Of a stretch of 64,000 nucleotides of DNA, positions 11,355-23,134 are shown piece by piece. The position numbers were made by a program, and so were the translations under genes. Numbering within the stretch: position 1 is the first letter of the stretch; each line of letters opens with the position of its first letter. The stretch lies in assembly GCA_964020085.1 (NCBI GenBank), contig OZ026597.1, positions 18,810,021 through 18,874,020 on the forward strand. The letters are read 5' to 3'. The notes under the pieces were generated by a model. The model was not told the DNA's origin. It did no database searches and saw only the letters and a list, made by a program, of their open reading frames with translations. Source of the stretch: Micromussa lordhowensis. Taxonomy: Eukaryota > Cnidaria > Anthozoa > Scleractinia > Lobophylliidae.

Positions 11355-12787
11355 GATTCTTGTGTTTGTTAGATATATCGTCCAAAGTTAAGGCATCTTT
11401 CTGCTTCTCTAGGTAGGTCTAGACTGCAAGGACCCCAAGGCAAGGACGTTTCCAAAACTTCGGATTATGGTCTATCAGTATATTATAACTTCGGTTCTTA
11501 GAAATCCATGCTCAGGAATTCTACGATTTGCTCAAACACGTCCGTCGATTAAGTTCTTTTTGTCCTCATTATAACAAAGGAAACAAAGAAACACGGAAAT
11601 GAAATGTAATCGAACATTTATATTGGTTCAGTATAGAGATATCTGTTAGTGCCGCTCAACCTGATAGTTTCTCTGTAAGAGTGGTAATAGCTTAAGCCTC
11701 GTTGATGGATGCCCTTTGGATTCCCTCAAAAAAAGTGGATTCCCTTCCTTACATATGCAGGATTCCCTCCAAAAAAACGAATTCCTACATAGGCTTTCTA
11801 ATGAGCGTCATTCTAGAACAATAAAAACAATAAGGTGGGCTTAACTTACGCGCTAACACTCATTGGCTCACGAACATTTCGTAGTTGTTTTAATTTTGGT
11901 GTATGCTAGAGCTGTCCCATGGGCTTTTCCCTTAGAGTTTGTATGCAAATCTAGGATTGAAAGTGGAATTCAGTGCGTGGCTAACCGTGCGGAAAACTCG
12001 AGCAGTTAGCTTTAAGCCGAATATTGTTCACTCTCTCTCTCTCTCGTCAGCAAAGCTGAGAGTTCAGATAAAAACTTAACAGATATTTTCATGAACCAAT
12101 GGGGTTTAAAGAGCCCGGTTTCGAAAATCGGAGGTTTTCAAAGAAAGGTAGAGAACCTCAGAAATAATTATGCTTTCAAACATTTGCGCTTGCCAACGGA
12201 CAGTTAAACAAGCGTTCAAAGCAGTTTGAAAATCATCGACGCTAGTGAAAAAGCCATCTTCACGATTAACGTTTCGAAAATCGAACAAAGTTTTCAAGTT
12301 TCCAGCGGGTTCAAGTTCAATGAAGGAATGACGCGTTTTTATTCGCGCTTTTATTTTGAACACGTAATAGATTCTTCATGAGTCAATCAGGGTTAGCGGG
12401 TAAGGTTAGGCAGCCTTATTGTTTTTATTGTTTTAGAATAACGCTCATTCGCAAACCTATACCGAATTAGTATGCAGGAATCCACTTTTTTGGAGGGAAT
12501 CCTGCATATGTAATGAAGGGAATCCACTTTTTTGTGAGGGAATTTAAAGGCATCCACCAACGAGGCTTAAAATGCTCAGCTATTAATACTTGTAAGCCTG
12601 TTTTGACTTGTTTTCTTTCACGAGTGCTTCAGCGCAAAAACATCAATTTCAGATAGATAAAACGACAGTTGCTTCTTTCTAGGAAAGTAACACAACCTAA
12701 AATAAAGCAATTAGCGGACTTACAAAACGCTACAAAAAACAACCTCACCTTTCTACAGGCACATAACTGGGAAGTAACGGATACGAA
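11355..12787. promoter_or_regulatory. Bidirectional promoter region M3/P3, split by a TTAA element
   Basis: Contains ATTGG (11622-11626) and the motif CTTCAGCGCAAA (12627-12638). An 871-bp element at 11696-12566 has separated the two; with it removed the spacer is about 560 bp, like M4/P4. The insertion puts the two conserved motifs about 1 kb apart, so co-regulation of this pair may be altered. Confidence 0.5.
11696..12566. mobile_element. Non-autonomous TTAA element (piggyBac or Kolobok type)
   Basis: TTAA at 11692-11695 and 12567-12570 flank termini gcctcgttg and caacgaggc. Terminal inverted repeats are about 140 bp and contain repeated gattccctc/aaaagtggattccc words. The internal open frame at 12106-12363 on the minus strand has no recognised domain. 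The site is empty in the M4/P4 spacer. Confidence 0.8.
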
Positions 12788-13127
12788 ATGAGAAGGGTTT
12801 TTCTTGCAATCTGCTTGCTTTACATTTTGACTGAAGTAAGCGCCTGGCGAAGAAGAAGACGCAGAACGTCTCCACCTCCTTGTAGTGCTGTAAACTGTCG
12901 AGTGGGAAGCTGGACAAGTTGGAGTTCTTGTTCACATCAGTGCGGTACGAGCGGCACACAGACACGAACACGACAACAGATACAGGCCGCGTCTTGCGGT
13001 GGCACTTGTCCTTACAACACGTATGAATCGCAAGCGTGCAACAGAGATAATTGCCGAAACGGTGGCACTCCGCACAGTAGTGGATGCAGCTGTAGAACAG
13101 GATACGGTGGGACTTGTTGCGAACAAG
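12788..13127 (+). CDS. Matrix gene alternative first exon P3
   Basis: 113 residues plus one base: signal peptide MRRVFLAICLLYILTEVSA, W followed by six Arg then TSPPP, a TSP1 repeat (WTSWSSC, CSHQCGTSG), EGF-like end to CCEQ. Phase-1 donor caag|gtaggt. Nearly identical to P4 over the TSP1 part, indicating recent duplication or gene conversion. The 3' flank is also shared with P4. Confidence 0.75.
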
Positions 13128-14987
13128 GTAGGTCTAGGCTAAGAAGTGTTTGCATGCGAACCTCGCGGAGCGCTATAACGAACTATTACAATGTCACGAA
13201 GTTAACTGAATCAATAGATCTCTTGCTGGTAATACAACACCCGATAGTATCTGAACTTTTTAGTAGTAGTTCAGCCTCAGTATAGAATCACGTCTCAAAG
13301 TCTAAATTTAGGAATTAAGCAAATACTAACCACTATAACAACGACTGTACGCTTAATATTTACGGTTCAGTATTAAGACTTCTTCTGCTTTTCCCTGTTG
13401 GGTTAGGTCATTGCTGCGATTGGGCAATTGCTAACAACTAATAAGTTCAATATTCAACATAAGTTGTTTGCTAAAATGTTAGTATGCAACAATCCTACCC
13501 TCAAGAATCATAAATGAAGCCTGTTTTTTTTTTCTTTAGCATGGTAAACAAACGTTTTTCTCGTCATTAAAAACAGTTTAGCTCTAAAACATGCACTTCT
13601 ATTAAACTGTTATCCAGCGACTCGAGCAAAAAGTGCACTTTTCAGAATAAAATGTGCAACTATTCTGAGGCACTGTAGCTATCGGCGGTCGTGCATATGG
13701 TAACAAACCGTAAAAGAAATGTATGTAAAGTAAATAAGCGAAAAGTCGGAAAAAGTAAAGAGATTAAGTCTGCTTTGTTTGCGGAATTTTGTTCACTCAA
13801 CCTGTCATTGCGGAAATACTATCTTAAGATGCAGTCATGGTAAAAAAGGAAGGAATTATCTGAAATTTCAAGCAGGAAAAGGTAATAGAAAACTTTGATC
13901 GAGCATATGAGCGGAACGATATTATTTCCTGTTGCCACATCAACCGTCATAACTAGCAATTCTCTTTTACATATTGGCTCAATTGATACGGAATACGGTC
14001 ACTGTATCGCTCCTTTGAACAAGAATTGTCTCGACCAAGCTATCAATCATGATCTTCTTGTGTCTCAGTTGATGCTTTAGTGAAAAGCAACCGACCATCT
14101 ATTTCTGGGAGAAGAAGGAAAATAAAACGTTTGATATAACACTGAAGCGCACTGAAGCGAAAAGCCAAACAATCGCAATATATGCACTACTGCATACAGA
14201 TTATGTAAAAACGTTTTATTAGCAGCCACGGTAGTGTAACCAGAACGAAAGCGAGCTAAAAATGGCTTTCGTTTCAGCGATAATTTTGTTAAAAAAATTT
14301 CAAGCTCGTCTGAATTTTACGTGGATTGGTCTAGCACTCAAGGAGCACGAGGCGGTACGTGGCTACTGAGTTGAGATACATACACACACCAAAACGAACT
14401 TTCATCCAAAAGAATTCGGCAAATTGTATAACAGTACAGTAAGTGATTCACAGAGACACATTATGAAACAAATGCTAAAGGTTTAAACCCCTAACGTTTC
14501 GGTCAAAACAAAATTAAGGGGAAAAAAAAGCGTTAAAAATCAGTCGTCCTTAGTCAGCGCGTTTTCAGAAGTGTTCGAAGACAGAAGCAATATCTCACAG
14601 TCGAACCTCCCGTAAGCGAGAACTATTCAGAAATACACATTATAAACAAGTGTTAGAAAATGAAATAAAACTTGAGCTTCGATCACAACAAACTCAAAAT
14701 CGCAAAGTTTCGACTTTATAGGCAGCGACGTTTCGTAAATTAGAAATGACAACCTACTGTAGCCGAACAGCCATGGAAAGCTTCTAGAGTTAGCCGAGTA
14801 CTTTGTATGCATAAACACGTTTTCCCGTAACTGATTTAGATCTTCAACCAACGTTTTTTTTTAATTTCGCTGGAAAACATGGACGATTACCTAAGCAATA
14901 ATAATGGCTCGGCGTGCGAGATATCGGAAAAAAAGTAGACTTGTATTAGCTGTTCGTGGTAGTTAGAGTAACTGAACTGTACCTTAC
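13128..14987. other. Inter-module sequence between P3 and M4
   Basis: No gene seen. 13128-14580 is highly similar to 16058-18060 apart from an insertion there. At about 14600-14622 the end of a dispersed element (cagtcgaacctcccgtaag) marks the junction of modules 3 and 4; the same element is present in full at 18085. Confidence 0.55.
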
Positions 14988-15197
14988 CAAAGCATGGACT
15001 TGGTAACCGTCGCTAAGAGTAGACTTAGCGCCTCTCGCTGTGTACACAGTCACTTCGTAATCGTAAGTACATTTTGTCAAGTGACTCAGTTGCAGCACTT
15101 TCTCGTTGACAGCTTTCCCTTGCAAACTGGCTACACGTAGAACAAGCACGCCAATAAGAAAATTTTTACTGTGCATTATGTTGCTCGAGATGAACAC
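14988..15197 (-). CDS. LLTP alternative first exon M4
   Basis: 70 codons (63 from the conserved MHSKNFL start): signal peptide, then VNEKVLQLSHLTKC and the invariant YDYEVTVYTARGAK..DGYQVHAL. Phase-0 donor. The only difference in the mature conserved core from M3 is Thr-Lys for Thr-Arg before Cys, plus a His/Tyr change. Paired with P4 across the least disturbed spacer of the array. Confidence 0.75.
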
Positions 15198-15717
15198 AAC
15201 GATTCTTGTGTTTGTTAGATAGATCGTCCAAAATTAAGGCATCTCTCTGCTTCTCTTGGTAGGGCTAGAATGCAAGGACCCCAAGGCAACGACGTTTCCA
15301 AAACTTCGGATTATGGTCTATCAGTATATTATAACTTCGGTTCTTAGAAATCCATGCTCAGGAATTCTACGATTTGCTCAAACACGCCCGTCGATTAAGT
15401 TCTTTTTGTCCTCATTATAACAAAGCAAACAAAGAAACACGGAAATGAAATGTAATCGAACATTGATATTGGTTCAGTATAGTGATATCTTTTAGTGCCG
15501 CTCAACCTGATATTTTCTCTGTCAACCTGTTTTGACTTGTTTCATTTCACGAGTGTTTCAGCGCAAAAACATTAATTTCAGATAGATAAAAACGGCAGCT
15601 GCTTCTTTCTAGGAAAGTAACACAACCTAAAATAAAGCAATTAGCGGACTTGCAAAACGCTACAAAAAACAACCTCACCTTTCTACAGGCACATAACTGG
15701 GAAGCAACGGATACGAA
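15198..15717. promoter_or_regulatory. Bidirectional promoter M4/P4 (uninterrupted reference copy)
   Basis: 520 bp between divergent start codons, with ATTGG at 15468-15472 and TTTCAGCGCAAA at 15556-15567. This copy has no insertion and can serve as the reference for the module. An AT-rich gataaaa run lies about 120 bp before the P4 ATG. Function is inferred. Confidence 0.55.
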
Positions 15718-16057
15718 ATGAGAAGGGTTTTTCTTGCAATCTGCTTGCTTTACATTTTGACTGAAGCAGGCGCCTGGCGAAGAAGAAGACGGAGAAGGTC
15801 TCCACCTCCTTGTAGCGCTGTAAACTGTCGAGTGGGAAGCTGGACAAGTTGGAGTTCTTGTTCACATCAGTGCGGTACGAGCGGCACACAGACACGAACG
15901 CGGCAACAGATACAGGCCGCGTCTTGCGGTGGCACTTGTCCTTACAACACGTATGAATCGCAAGCGTGCAACAGAGATAATTGTCGTTACGGTGGCACTC
16001 CGCACAGTAGTGGATGCAGCTGTAGAACAGGATACGGTGGGACTTGTTGCGAACAAG
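15718..16057 (+). CDS. Matrix gene alternative first exon P4
   Basis: 113 residues plus one base: signal peptide ending AGA, W plus seven Arg, SPPP, TSP1 repeat and EGF-like end as in P3. Phase-1 donor caag|gtaggt. It differs from P3 mainly in one extra Arg and Tyr for Asn in CRYGGT. The reading frame runs on 29 codons past the donor, so a short unspliced product cannot be excluded. Confidence 0.75.
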
Positions 16058-16873
16058 GTAGGTCTAGGCTAAGAAGTGTTTGCATGCGAACCTCGCGGAA
16101 CGCTAAAATCATCTATTACAATGTCACAAAGTTAACTGAATAAATAGATCTCTTGTTGGTAATACAATACCCGATAGTATCTGAACTTTTTAGTAGTAGT
16201 TCAGCCTCAGTATAGAATCACGTCTCAAAGTCTAAATTAAGGAATTAAGCAAATACTAACCACTATAACAACGACTGTACGCTTAATATTTACGGTTATT
16301 AAGGCTTCTTCTGCTTTTCCCTGTGGGGTTAGATCATTGCTGTGATTGGGCAATTGCTAACAACTAAGCTCAATTGTCAACATAGGTTGGTTGCTAAAAT
16401 GTTAGTATGCAACAATCCTACCCTCAAGAACCATAAATGAAGCCTGGTTTTTTTCTTTAGCATGGTAAACAAACGTTTTTCTCGTCATTAAAAACAGTTT
16501 AGCTCTAAAACATGCACTTCTATTAAACTGTTATCCAGCGACTCGAGCAAAAAGTGCATTTCTCAGAATAAAATGTGCAATTATTCTGAGGCACTGTAGC
16601 TATCGGCGGTCGTGCATATGCCAACAAACCGTAAAAGAAATGTATGTAAAGTAAATAAGCGAAAAGTCAGAAAAAGTAAAGAGATTAAGTCTGCTTTGTT
16701 TGCGGAATTTTGTTCACTCAACCTGTCATTGCGGAAATACTAACTTAAGATGCAGTCCTGGTAGAAAAGGAAGGAATTATCTGAAATTTCAAGCAGGAAA
16801 AGGTAATAGAAACCTTTGATCGAGCATATGAGCGGAACGATATTATTTCCTGTTGTCACATCCTTTTACATAT
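16058..16873. other. Right flank of module 4
   Basis: Highly similar to 13128-13970 after P3. No gene seen. Confidence 0.5.
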
Positions 16874-17453
16874 AGATCGTTTTCACTGTCACGCAATAAA
16901 AAAATAAATCGAAAACTATCCAGTGGAAAAAGCTACGAAATTGTGATGTTATAGAAGATAAAAAAATAAGACACTTCTCCAAGTTTCAGCCCTGTGCGTT
17001 TCCCCAAACTTCAGATATTCGTCGAAATGTTTCGCAGAAATTTACAGAGCCCAGCATGAAAACGCCATGTTGGTGTACCTCCATGGTACCAATATGGCGG
17101 CCGGAAAATAGTGTAAACATCTGGAACTTACTTTCGCTTTCTAGGCGACTGATTATCAGTACTGAAAAAACAAATATTTACATAAGCACTTTTCCTAATG
17201 CTCTAGCTTCTGACAGGACTCAAAATCATGAGATAAGTATATATTTTTCAACAAATTTGATCGTAGCCTTGTGTCACGCACCTACATAACCAGGAAATTC
17301 AAAATGCCCTGGTTTCCAAACGAAGCACGCTATTGAGCTGTTAAGTTGTAAACAGATATAAATATGTCACCTCTTATACCTGATGAGGATGAAAACTTTG
17401 GTGGATCTTTAGTTTTAGATTTTAGAAAGTGATGACGTCACGTGAAAACGATC
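16874..17453. mobile_element. 580-bp MITE-like insertion, TA or TAT duplication
   Basis: Starts agatcgttttcac and ends gtgaaaacgatc, flanked by TAT at 16871-16873 and 17454-17456. The paralogous stretch after P3 (13967-13980) is continuous at exactly this point and gives the empty site. No coding features. Confidence 0.8.
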
Positions 17454-18084
17454 TATTGGCTCAATTGATATGGAATACGGTCACTATATTGTTCCTTTGA
17501 ACAAGAATTGTCTCGACCAAGCTATCAATCATGATCTTCTTGTGTATCAGTTGATGCTTTAGTGAAAAGCAACCGACCATCTATTTCTGGGAGAAGAAGG
17601 AAAATAAACCGTTTGATATAGCACTGAAGCGCACTGAAGCGAAAAGCAAACCAATCGCAATATGTGCACTACTGCATACAGATTATGTAAAAACGTTTTA
17701 TCAGCAGCCACGGTAGTGTAACCAGAACGAAAGCGAGCTAAAAATGGCTTTCGTTTCAGCGATAATTTTGTTAAAAAAATTCAAAGCTCGTCTGAATTTT
17801 ACGTGGATTGGTCTAGCAGTCAAGGAGCACGAGGCGGTACGTGGCTACTGAGTTGAAATACATCCACACACCAAAACGAACTTTCATCCAAAAGAATTCG
17901 GCAAATTGTATAACAGTACAGTAAGTAATTCACAGATACACATTATAAACAAATGCTAAAGGTTTAAACATCTCACGTTTCGGTCAAAACAATATAAGGG
18001 GAAAAAAGAGCGTTACAAATCATCGTCCTTAGTCAGCGCGTTTGCCGAAGTGTTGGAAGACACAAGGAATATGTCATAGCTTTA
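17454..18084. other. Left flank of module 5
   Basis: Similar to 13975-14590. No gene seen. Confidence 0.45.
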
Positions 18085-18504
18085 TACAGTCGAACCTCCC
18101 GTAAGCGAGAACTTAGACCCTATGGGTCAAAATTGTGCCTCATTAGAATATGGTAACTGTAGAGACTTACCCCATGCGTAACTGCGTCAGTACCCATTTA
18201 AACCCATATAATAGTTTTTAGTAGCCACAAAAATATATAAAAGCTTTCCAAAGGTATTTAATCAGAGTTTCAGGGTTCGCTTCTGGTAAATCACAACACC
18301 TCATAATCCAATTTCAGCTCTATTATCTGTCAAGTGATCGCTTGACAAAAACAAAAGGAAATTTCACACTTTTAGCTTTAAAAGTGGCCGCGATCGCTTA
18401 CGAGAGGTGGTCGTCTACAAGTGGTTCCAAATATAGTCATTTCACTTGCAAACTTTTGGTATTTTGAAAAAACGGGTCGCTGAGGAGAGGTGGTGCGACT
18501 ATAT
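18085..18504. mobile_element. Dispersed 420-bp element with short terminal inverted repeats
   Basis: Begins tacagtcgaacctcccgtaag and ends ggtggtgcgactata, imperfect inverted repeats with TA-rich flanks. Related ends occur at 14598-14620, at 20020 and at 21425-21446, so it is a family with several copies in this locus, sitting at module junctions. Confidence 0.6.
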
Positions 18505-18972
18505 TTACAAAATAAAATAATAACAAGCTGCCTAAAAGAGTTGTTCATAGTTATAACACATTATCAGCACACCTTCATTCAACGTTTTTGGAAGTTGGCC
18601 GGAATAAAAAAAATACATGGCCTCAATATTCATAATCCCGAGTGGCTGGCGTGAGATATCGCAAACCCAAAACTTGCATTTAGCTATTCGTTGTAACTAG
18701 AGTAACTGAACAGTACCTTACCAAAGCATAAAAATTACCGACCTCAATCAGCGATTTTTGTAAATTAGAAGTGAAAACGGCTTAATTCAACCGAGCAAAG
18801 CTTCTAGACTAATTCGTCATGATGTATTAGCGTATATTATTAACGTTTTTTGAAATTCGCCGGATTATATGGACGATCGCCACATGAATAATAATGGCTC
18901 GTGTGAGATATCGCAAACAGAAAACTTGCATCGGCTATTCGTTGAAAGAAGACTAACTGAACTGTACCTTAC

Positions 18973-19182
18973 CAAAGCATGGACTTGGTAACCCTCGCCG
19001 AGAGTAGACTTAGCGCCTCTCGCTGTGTGCACAGTCACTTCATAATCGTAAGTACATCTTGTCAAGTGACTCAGTTGCAGCACTTTCTCCTTGACAGCTT
19101 TCCCTTGCAAACTGGCAATATGCAGAACGAGTACGCAAACAAGGAAATATTTACTGTACATTATGGCGATTGAGATAAACAC
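18973..19182 (-). CDS. LLTP alternative first exon M5
   Basis: 70 codons; conserved start MYSKYFLVCVLVLHIASLQG. The mature core differs slightly: VHTARGAK and LGEGYQVHAL, an intermediate towards M7. Phase-0 donor ttg|gtaagg. Paired with P5 across 439 bp. Confidence 0.75.
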
Positions 19183-19621
19183 AACGATTGTTCTGTTTGT
19201 TTGAAATAACGTCCAAAGTTAAGGCATCTTTATGCTCCTCTTGGCAGGCCTAGAATGCAAGGACCCCGAGGCAAAGATGTTCGAAAACTTCGGATTATGG
19301 TCTATCTGTATAATAACTTCCGTTCTCATGGACAGGTATTCTTTGATTTGCTGAAACAGGTTCATAGGTCAAGTTGCTTTTGTCCTCAATAGGACAAAAG
19401 AATCAAAACCACACAAAGATAAATGTAATCGAGCATTTTTATTGGTTAACTGAGTTCTAAACTAAGCTGACTTGTTTAATCTCACGAGTGATTCAGCACA
19501 AAATATTAATAAAACTGAAGTTGCTTTCTTCTAGGAAAGTAACACGATCTCAAAAACGCGACAATAAACAACCTCACTCGAAATTTCTAAAGGCACAGAA
19601 TTAAGAGGAAACGAATAAAAA
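19183..19621. promoter_or_regulatory. Bidirectional promoter M5/P5
   Basis: 439 bp without insertions. ATTGG at 19441-19445 and a variant of the shared motif, ATTCAGCACAAA, at 19491-19502. Function inferred. Confidence 0.5.
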
Positions 19622-19967
19622 ATGAGAAGGGTTTTTCTTGCAATCTGCTTGCTTTACCTTTTGACTGAAACAAGTGCCTGGCGACGACGAAGACGACGGC
19701 GAAGGAGGTCTCCACCCCCTTGCAGCGCTGTAAACTGTCAAATGGGAAGCTGGTCAAGTTGGAGTTCTTGTTCATATCGGTGCGGTACGAGCGGCACGCA
19801 GTCACGAACGCGGCAACAGACACAGGCAGCGTCTTGTGGTGGCACTTGTCATTACCACACGTACGAATCGCAAGCGTGTAATAGAGGTAACTGTCGTTAC
19901 GGTGGCACGCCGTACGGTGGCGGATGCAGCTGTAGAGCAGGATACGGTGGGACTTGTTGCGAACAAG
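19622..19967 (+). CDS. Matrix gene alternative first exon P5
   Basis: 115 residues plus one base: signal peptide MRRVFLAICLLYLLTETSA, W plus nine Arg, SPPP, TSP1 repeat with WSSWSSC and CSYRCGTSG, EGF-like end with PYGGGCSCRAGYGG. Phase-1 donor caag|gtgagt. More diverged than P3/P4 in the TSP1 part but all cysteines are kept. Confidence 0.75.
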
Positions 19968-20019
19968 GTGAGTCTAGGCTAAGAAGTGATTGCTTAATCT
20001 CGCGGAGCGCTAAATGAAC

Positions 20020-20338
20020 TACAGGCGAACCTCCGGTTGCGACCACCCTTCCTCAGCGACTAGTTTTTCAAAATACCAAACATTTTCAAGTCAATCACTA
20101 TATTTGTAACCTCTTACAAGCGACCGCGACCACTTTCAGAGCCAAAAGTTTTAAATTTTCCTTTGTTTTTAACCTTCTTGATGCGACCACTTGACAGATA
20201 ATAGAGCAGAAATTGGATAATTAGGTGTTGTAACATTATCGCATTCCTGGATAGTAAAAGAGACAGAAATTTCTCAATGCGAAGTACCGTATTTTTTCTC
20301 GAAATTGCCTTTTCATATGAATTGAACATTAAAAAATG
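20020..20338. mobile_element. Truncated dispersed element, copy A
   Basis: Starts with the cgaacctcc end of the family seen at 18085. 20121-20338 is repeated at 21093-21320 with small differences. It is cut off where the promoter copy at 20341 starts. Confidence 0.55.
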
Positions 20339-21092
20339 CTCAAGCAAGTTCGTCGATCATTTTGTCCTCGATAAAACAAAGAAAACAAAGCCACACGGAA
20401 GATATTAATGCAATCGAACATCTATATTGGTTAAGTAAATACAGATAACTGTTTGTGCCAGTCCACCACTGGGATATTTTCTCCATCAACACTCAACGCT
20501 ATTGACTTGTATTCTTTCACGATTGTTTCAGCGCAAACTATCTGAAACTATCATAATTCAATGTCTTGCCCGGGTAAAATGCAACAACGAGTTCCAAAGT
20601 TTTTTGTCAAAGTCGACTTCCGTTCTAGCTTTACGCATCACTGTTTAATTTGTTGTAGTTTTTGCCTCCATTCCAATTGCGCCCGGGCTTTTGTTGTTCA
20701 CTTGCCGCTAACTAGACTTGAACTAACTGGACTTCCGTTTTAGCTCTATGCATTTATTTAATTTAAGGCCCTCAAGGGAAGCAATTGTCCAATTTGTTCT
20801 ACTTCATGACTCCATTCGCCTGGGCTTGCGCCTTTGTTGCTGCCGCTAACACATGGTGTTTAATTTGAAATTTACTCAGGGGCAAACATAACAAAGATGC
20901 CAAAATTCATGGTCAGCTTACGGAGGAATTTTGTCCCATTTCACCCAGGGAAAAATAAGTTCAAAAGTGAAAGCAAAAGAAAGTAGAGAAGAGAACAATG
21001 ATTCTTTTATGTTATTTCGATATGCCAACCATTAAACAAAGGAATTCTGTCCGACACATTAAGATTAAATGCAAGATATCATTGCATTGTTT

Positions 21093-21446
21093 TTGCGACC
21101 GCGACCACTTTCAGAGCTAAAAGTTTTAAATTTTCCTTTGTTTTTAACCTTCTTGAAGGGACCGCACTTGACAGATAATAGAGCAGAAATTGGATAATTA
21201 GGTGTTGTAACATTATCGCATTCCTCAGTGGATAGTAAAAGAGACAGAAATTTCTCAATGCGAAGTACCGTATTTTTTCTCGAAATTGCCTTTTCATATG
21301 AATTGAACATTAAAAAATGGGTAAGTCTCTGCAGTTACCATATGCTGACGAGGCAAAATTTTGTCCCAGTAGGGTCCAAGCTCTCAGTAAGGGACCACAT
21401 AGGCTTGACATTTTGGGGTGTCGCTTACGGGGAGGTTCGACTGTAT
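21093..21446. mobile_element. Dispersed element, copy B
   Basis: 5'-truncated copy of the element at 20020, complete at its right end (cttacggggaggttcgactgta). Confidence 0.55.
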
Positions 21447-21527
21447 AATCATTTCACGAATTATACTGAATCGAAAGATCTCTTGTTGCTAATACAATCC
21501 GTGATATTATCTGAACTTTTTAGAAGT

Positions 21528-21565
21528 GGAACAAGCGCGCAAACAAGGAAATATTTACTCTACAG
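21528..21565 (-). pseudogene. Remnant of first exon M6
   Basis: Only the first part of the signal-peptide coding sequence (cgcaaacaaggaaatattta on the plus strand) remains. The ATG is CTG and the next codon is a stop. The body is deleted; its left side is fused to a P-exon flank (21450-21527 resembles 13205-13265). Confidence 0.75.
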
Positions 21566-21911
21566 TATGGCGATTGAGAACAAAGGCACAGCGATTGTTC
21601 TGTTTGTTTGAAATAACGTCCAAAGTTAAGCCATCTTTGTGTTTGTCTCGGAAGGTCTAAAATGCAAGGAACCCCCGTTTTCAACTTCGGAATATGATCT
21701 AACAAAATAAAATTACTTCCGTTCTTAGAAATATACGCCCAGGAATTCTACGATTTGTTCAAGCAGGTTCGTCGATACAGTTATTTTTGGGCTTAACATA
21801 CAGAACAGTGAAAACAAAGCCACACGGAAATGTCAATACAATCGAATATTTACATTGTTTTATAAGTATACAGATATCTGGCCGCCCGATAATTTCTCTG
21901 AAGTACTGACT

Positions 21912-22492
21912 TAGGCCCCGTTTACATGGAAAGAGGATGATCCTAGCGCTGGGATCATCCTAGCACTAGGATCATCCGAGCGCGGTATGTTTTCAGCTTT
22001 CAGTTTACATGTGAAGGGTTGTATTTGGCCCCAGTGCTAGGATCATCCTACCGCTAGGATCATCCTATCTGAGAGGAGGGATGATCCTGGCGCTAGGATG
22101 ATCCTGGCTCCATGTAAACTGCGTCAGGAGGCCCAGTTTGATCTTCCTCCTCGCTATTTGAAACCTTGAAATGGTGGCAGTGTGACTTAGATGGAGAATC
22201 ATAGCTCGCTGTTGCTGTGTTTGAAATATCAAGTTGTATATAATGGCAAATTGATGCTGAAAGGCGGTTATCAAAGCGAGTAAATAAGGAAGAACTCCTA
22301 AAATTAACTTTTTGTCCTTTTCGCCCGCCATCTTGCTTTGCAACCGCGCTGAACACAGAATCTTGCATGTAAACTTCATGTAAACCAAATTAAGAGTTGA
22401 TCCCAGGAGCCGCGTTTTTGCATGTAAACCAAATGAAGATTCTAGGATGATCCTGGCACTAGGATCATCCTCTTTCCATGTAAATGGGCCCT
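21912..22492. mobile_element. hAT-like non-autonomous element
   Basis: Termini aggccccgtttacatgg and ccatgtaaatgggccct are inverted repeats. Flanking 8-mers tactgact (21904-21911) and tactgatt (22493-22500) differ at one base, as expected for an old 8-bp duplication. The interior is full of ggatgatcct and tagcgctaggatcatcc words in both orientations, a subterminal-repeat pattern. It splits the second promoter copy. Confidence 0.75.
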
Positions 22493-23065
22493 TACTGATT
22501 GCCTTTCATGATGGTTTCAGCGCAAACTATTATAATTTTAAGTCGTGTTAGGATAATTCTAAAAAACAACGACGAGTTCTAAAGTTTTGCCAATGGTCGA
22601 CTTGAAGTGACTTCCGTTCTAGCTTACGAAAGTGCTCCCAAGCGGAGCAATTGGTCAGACGGGATTTAAGGCGCAAACACACGGAGTAACATTGCGCGAA
22701 ATATTGCATAAAATTACTGATCCACACCTGAGATTGTCAGTTGCGCACAAAGCTGCACTGTGGTTACAAACGATGACGTAGAGTCGAACGTTTAAGTATA
22801 CGTTTACGCTGGTACCGCTCCATCATAAGCACAGAACTTTTTCTGAATAGTAAGCTCATTGAGAAATTAATTTTCATTTCGTGTGAAGGAGAATAAGCTC
22901 AAACGAAGGAAAAAAGTCACAAGGAAGTAGATATGTGAACAATGACGAAAAAGTAAACAGATTCTTAGAAAGCTTTGTTTTGTTGACATGAGCACCCCAC
23001 ACATCTGACATAAATAAACAGAGCGTAAGTATTTGCTGTGAAGAATAAGGCCAGTGAACAGCCCC

Positions 23066-23134
23066 TTTTTGGGCTCGTCACGCAATATTCCTCCCCACGT
23101 GGTGGAGAAATATTGCGTGACGAGCCCAAAAAGC
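23066..23134. repeat. Perfect-looking hairpin, about 28-bp arms
   Basis: The arms (ttttgggctcgtcacgcaat and its complement) flank a short GC-rich loop (ccacgtgg). It is probably a short MITE; a structured RNA is possible but nothing else supports it. Confidence 0.6.

Noticed and set aside
12106..12363. 85-codon frame inside the TTAA element
   Set aside because: No transposase motif and not seen elsewhere in the window; probably chance in a non-autonomous element.
21912..22492. Repeated ggatgatcc words as a CRISPR-like array
   Set aside because: Repeats are short, in both orientations, lack regular spacers and lie inside hAT-like termini with an 8-bp target duplication.
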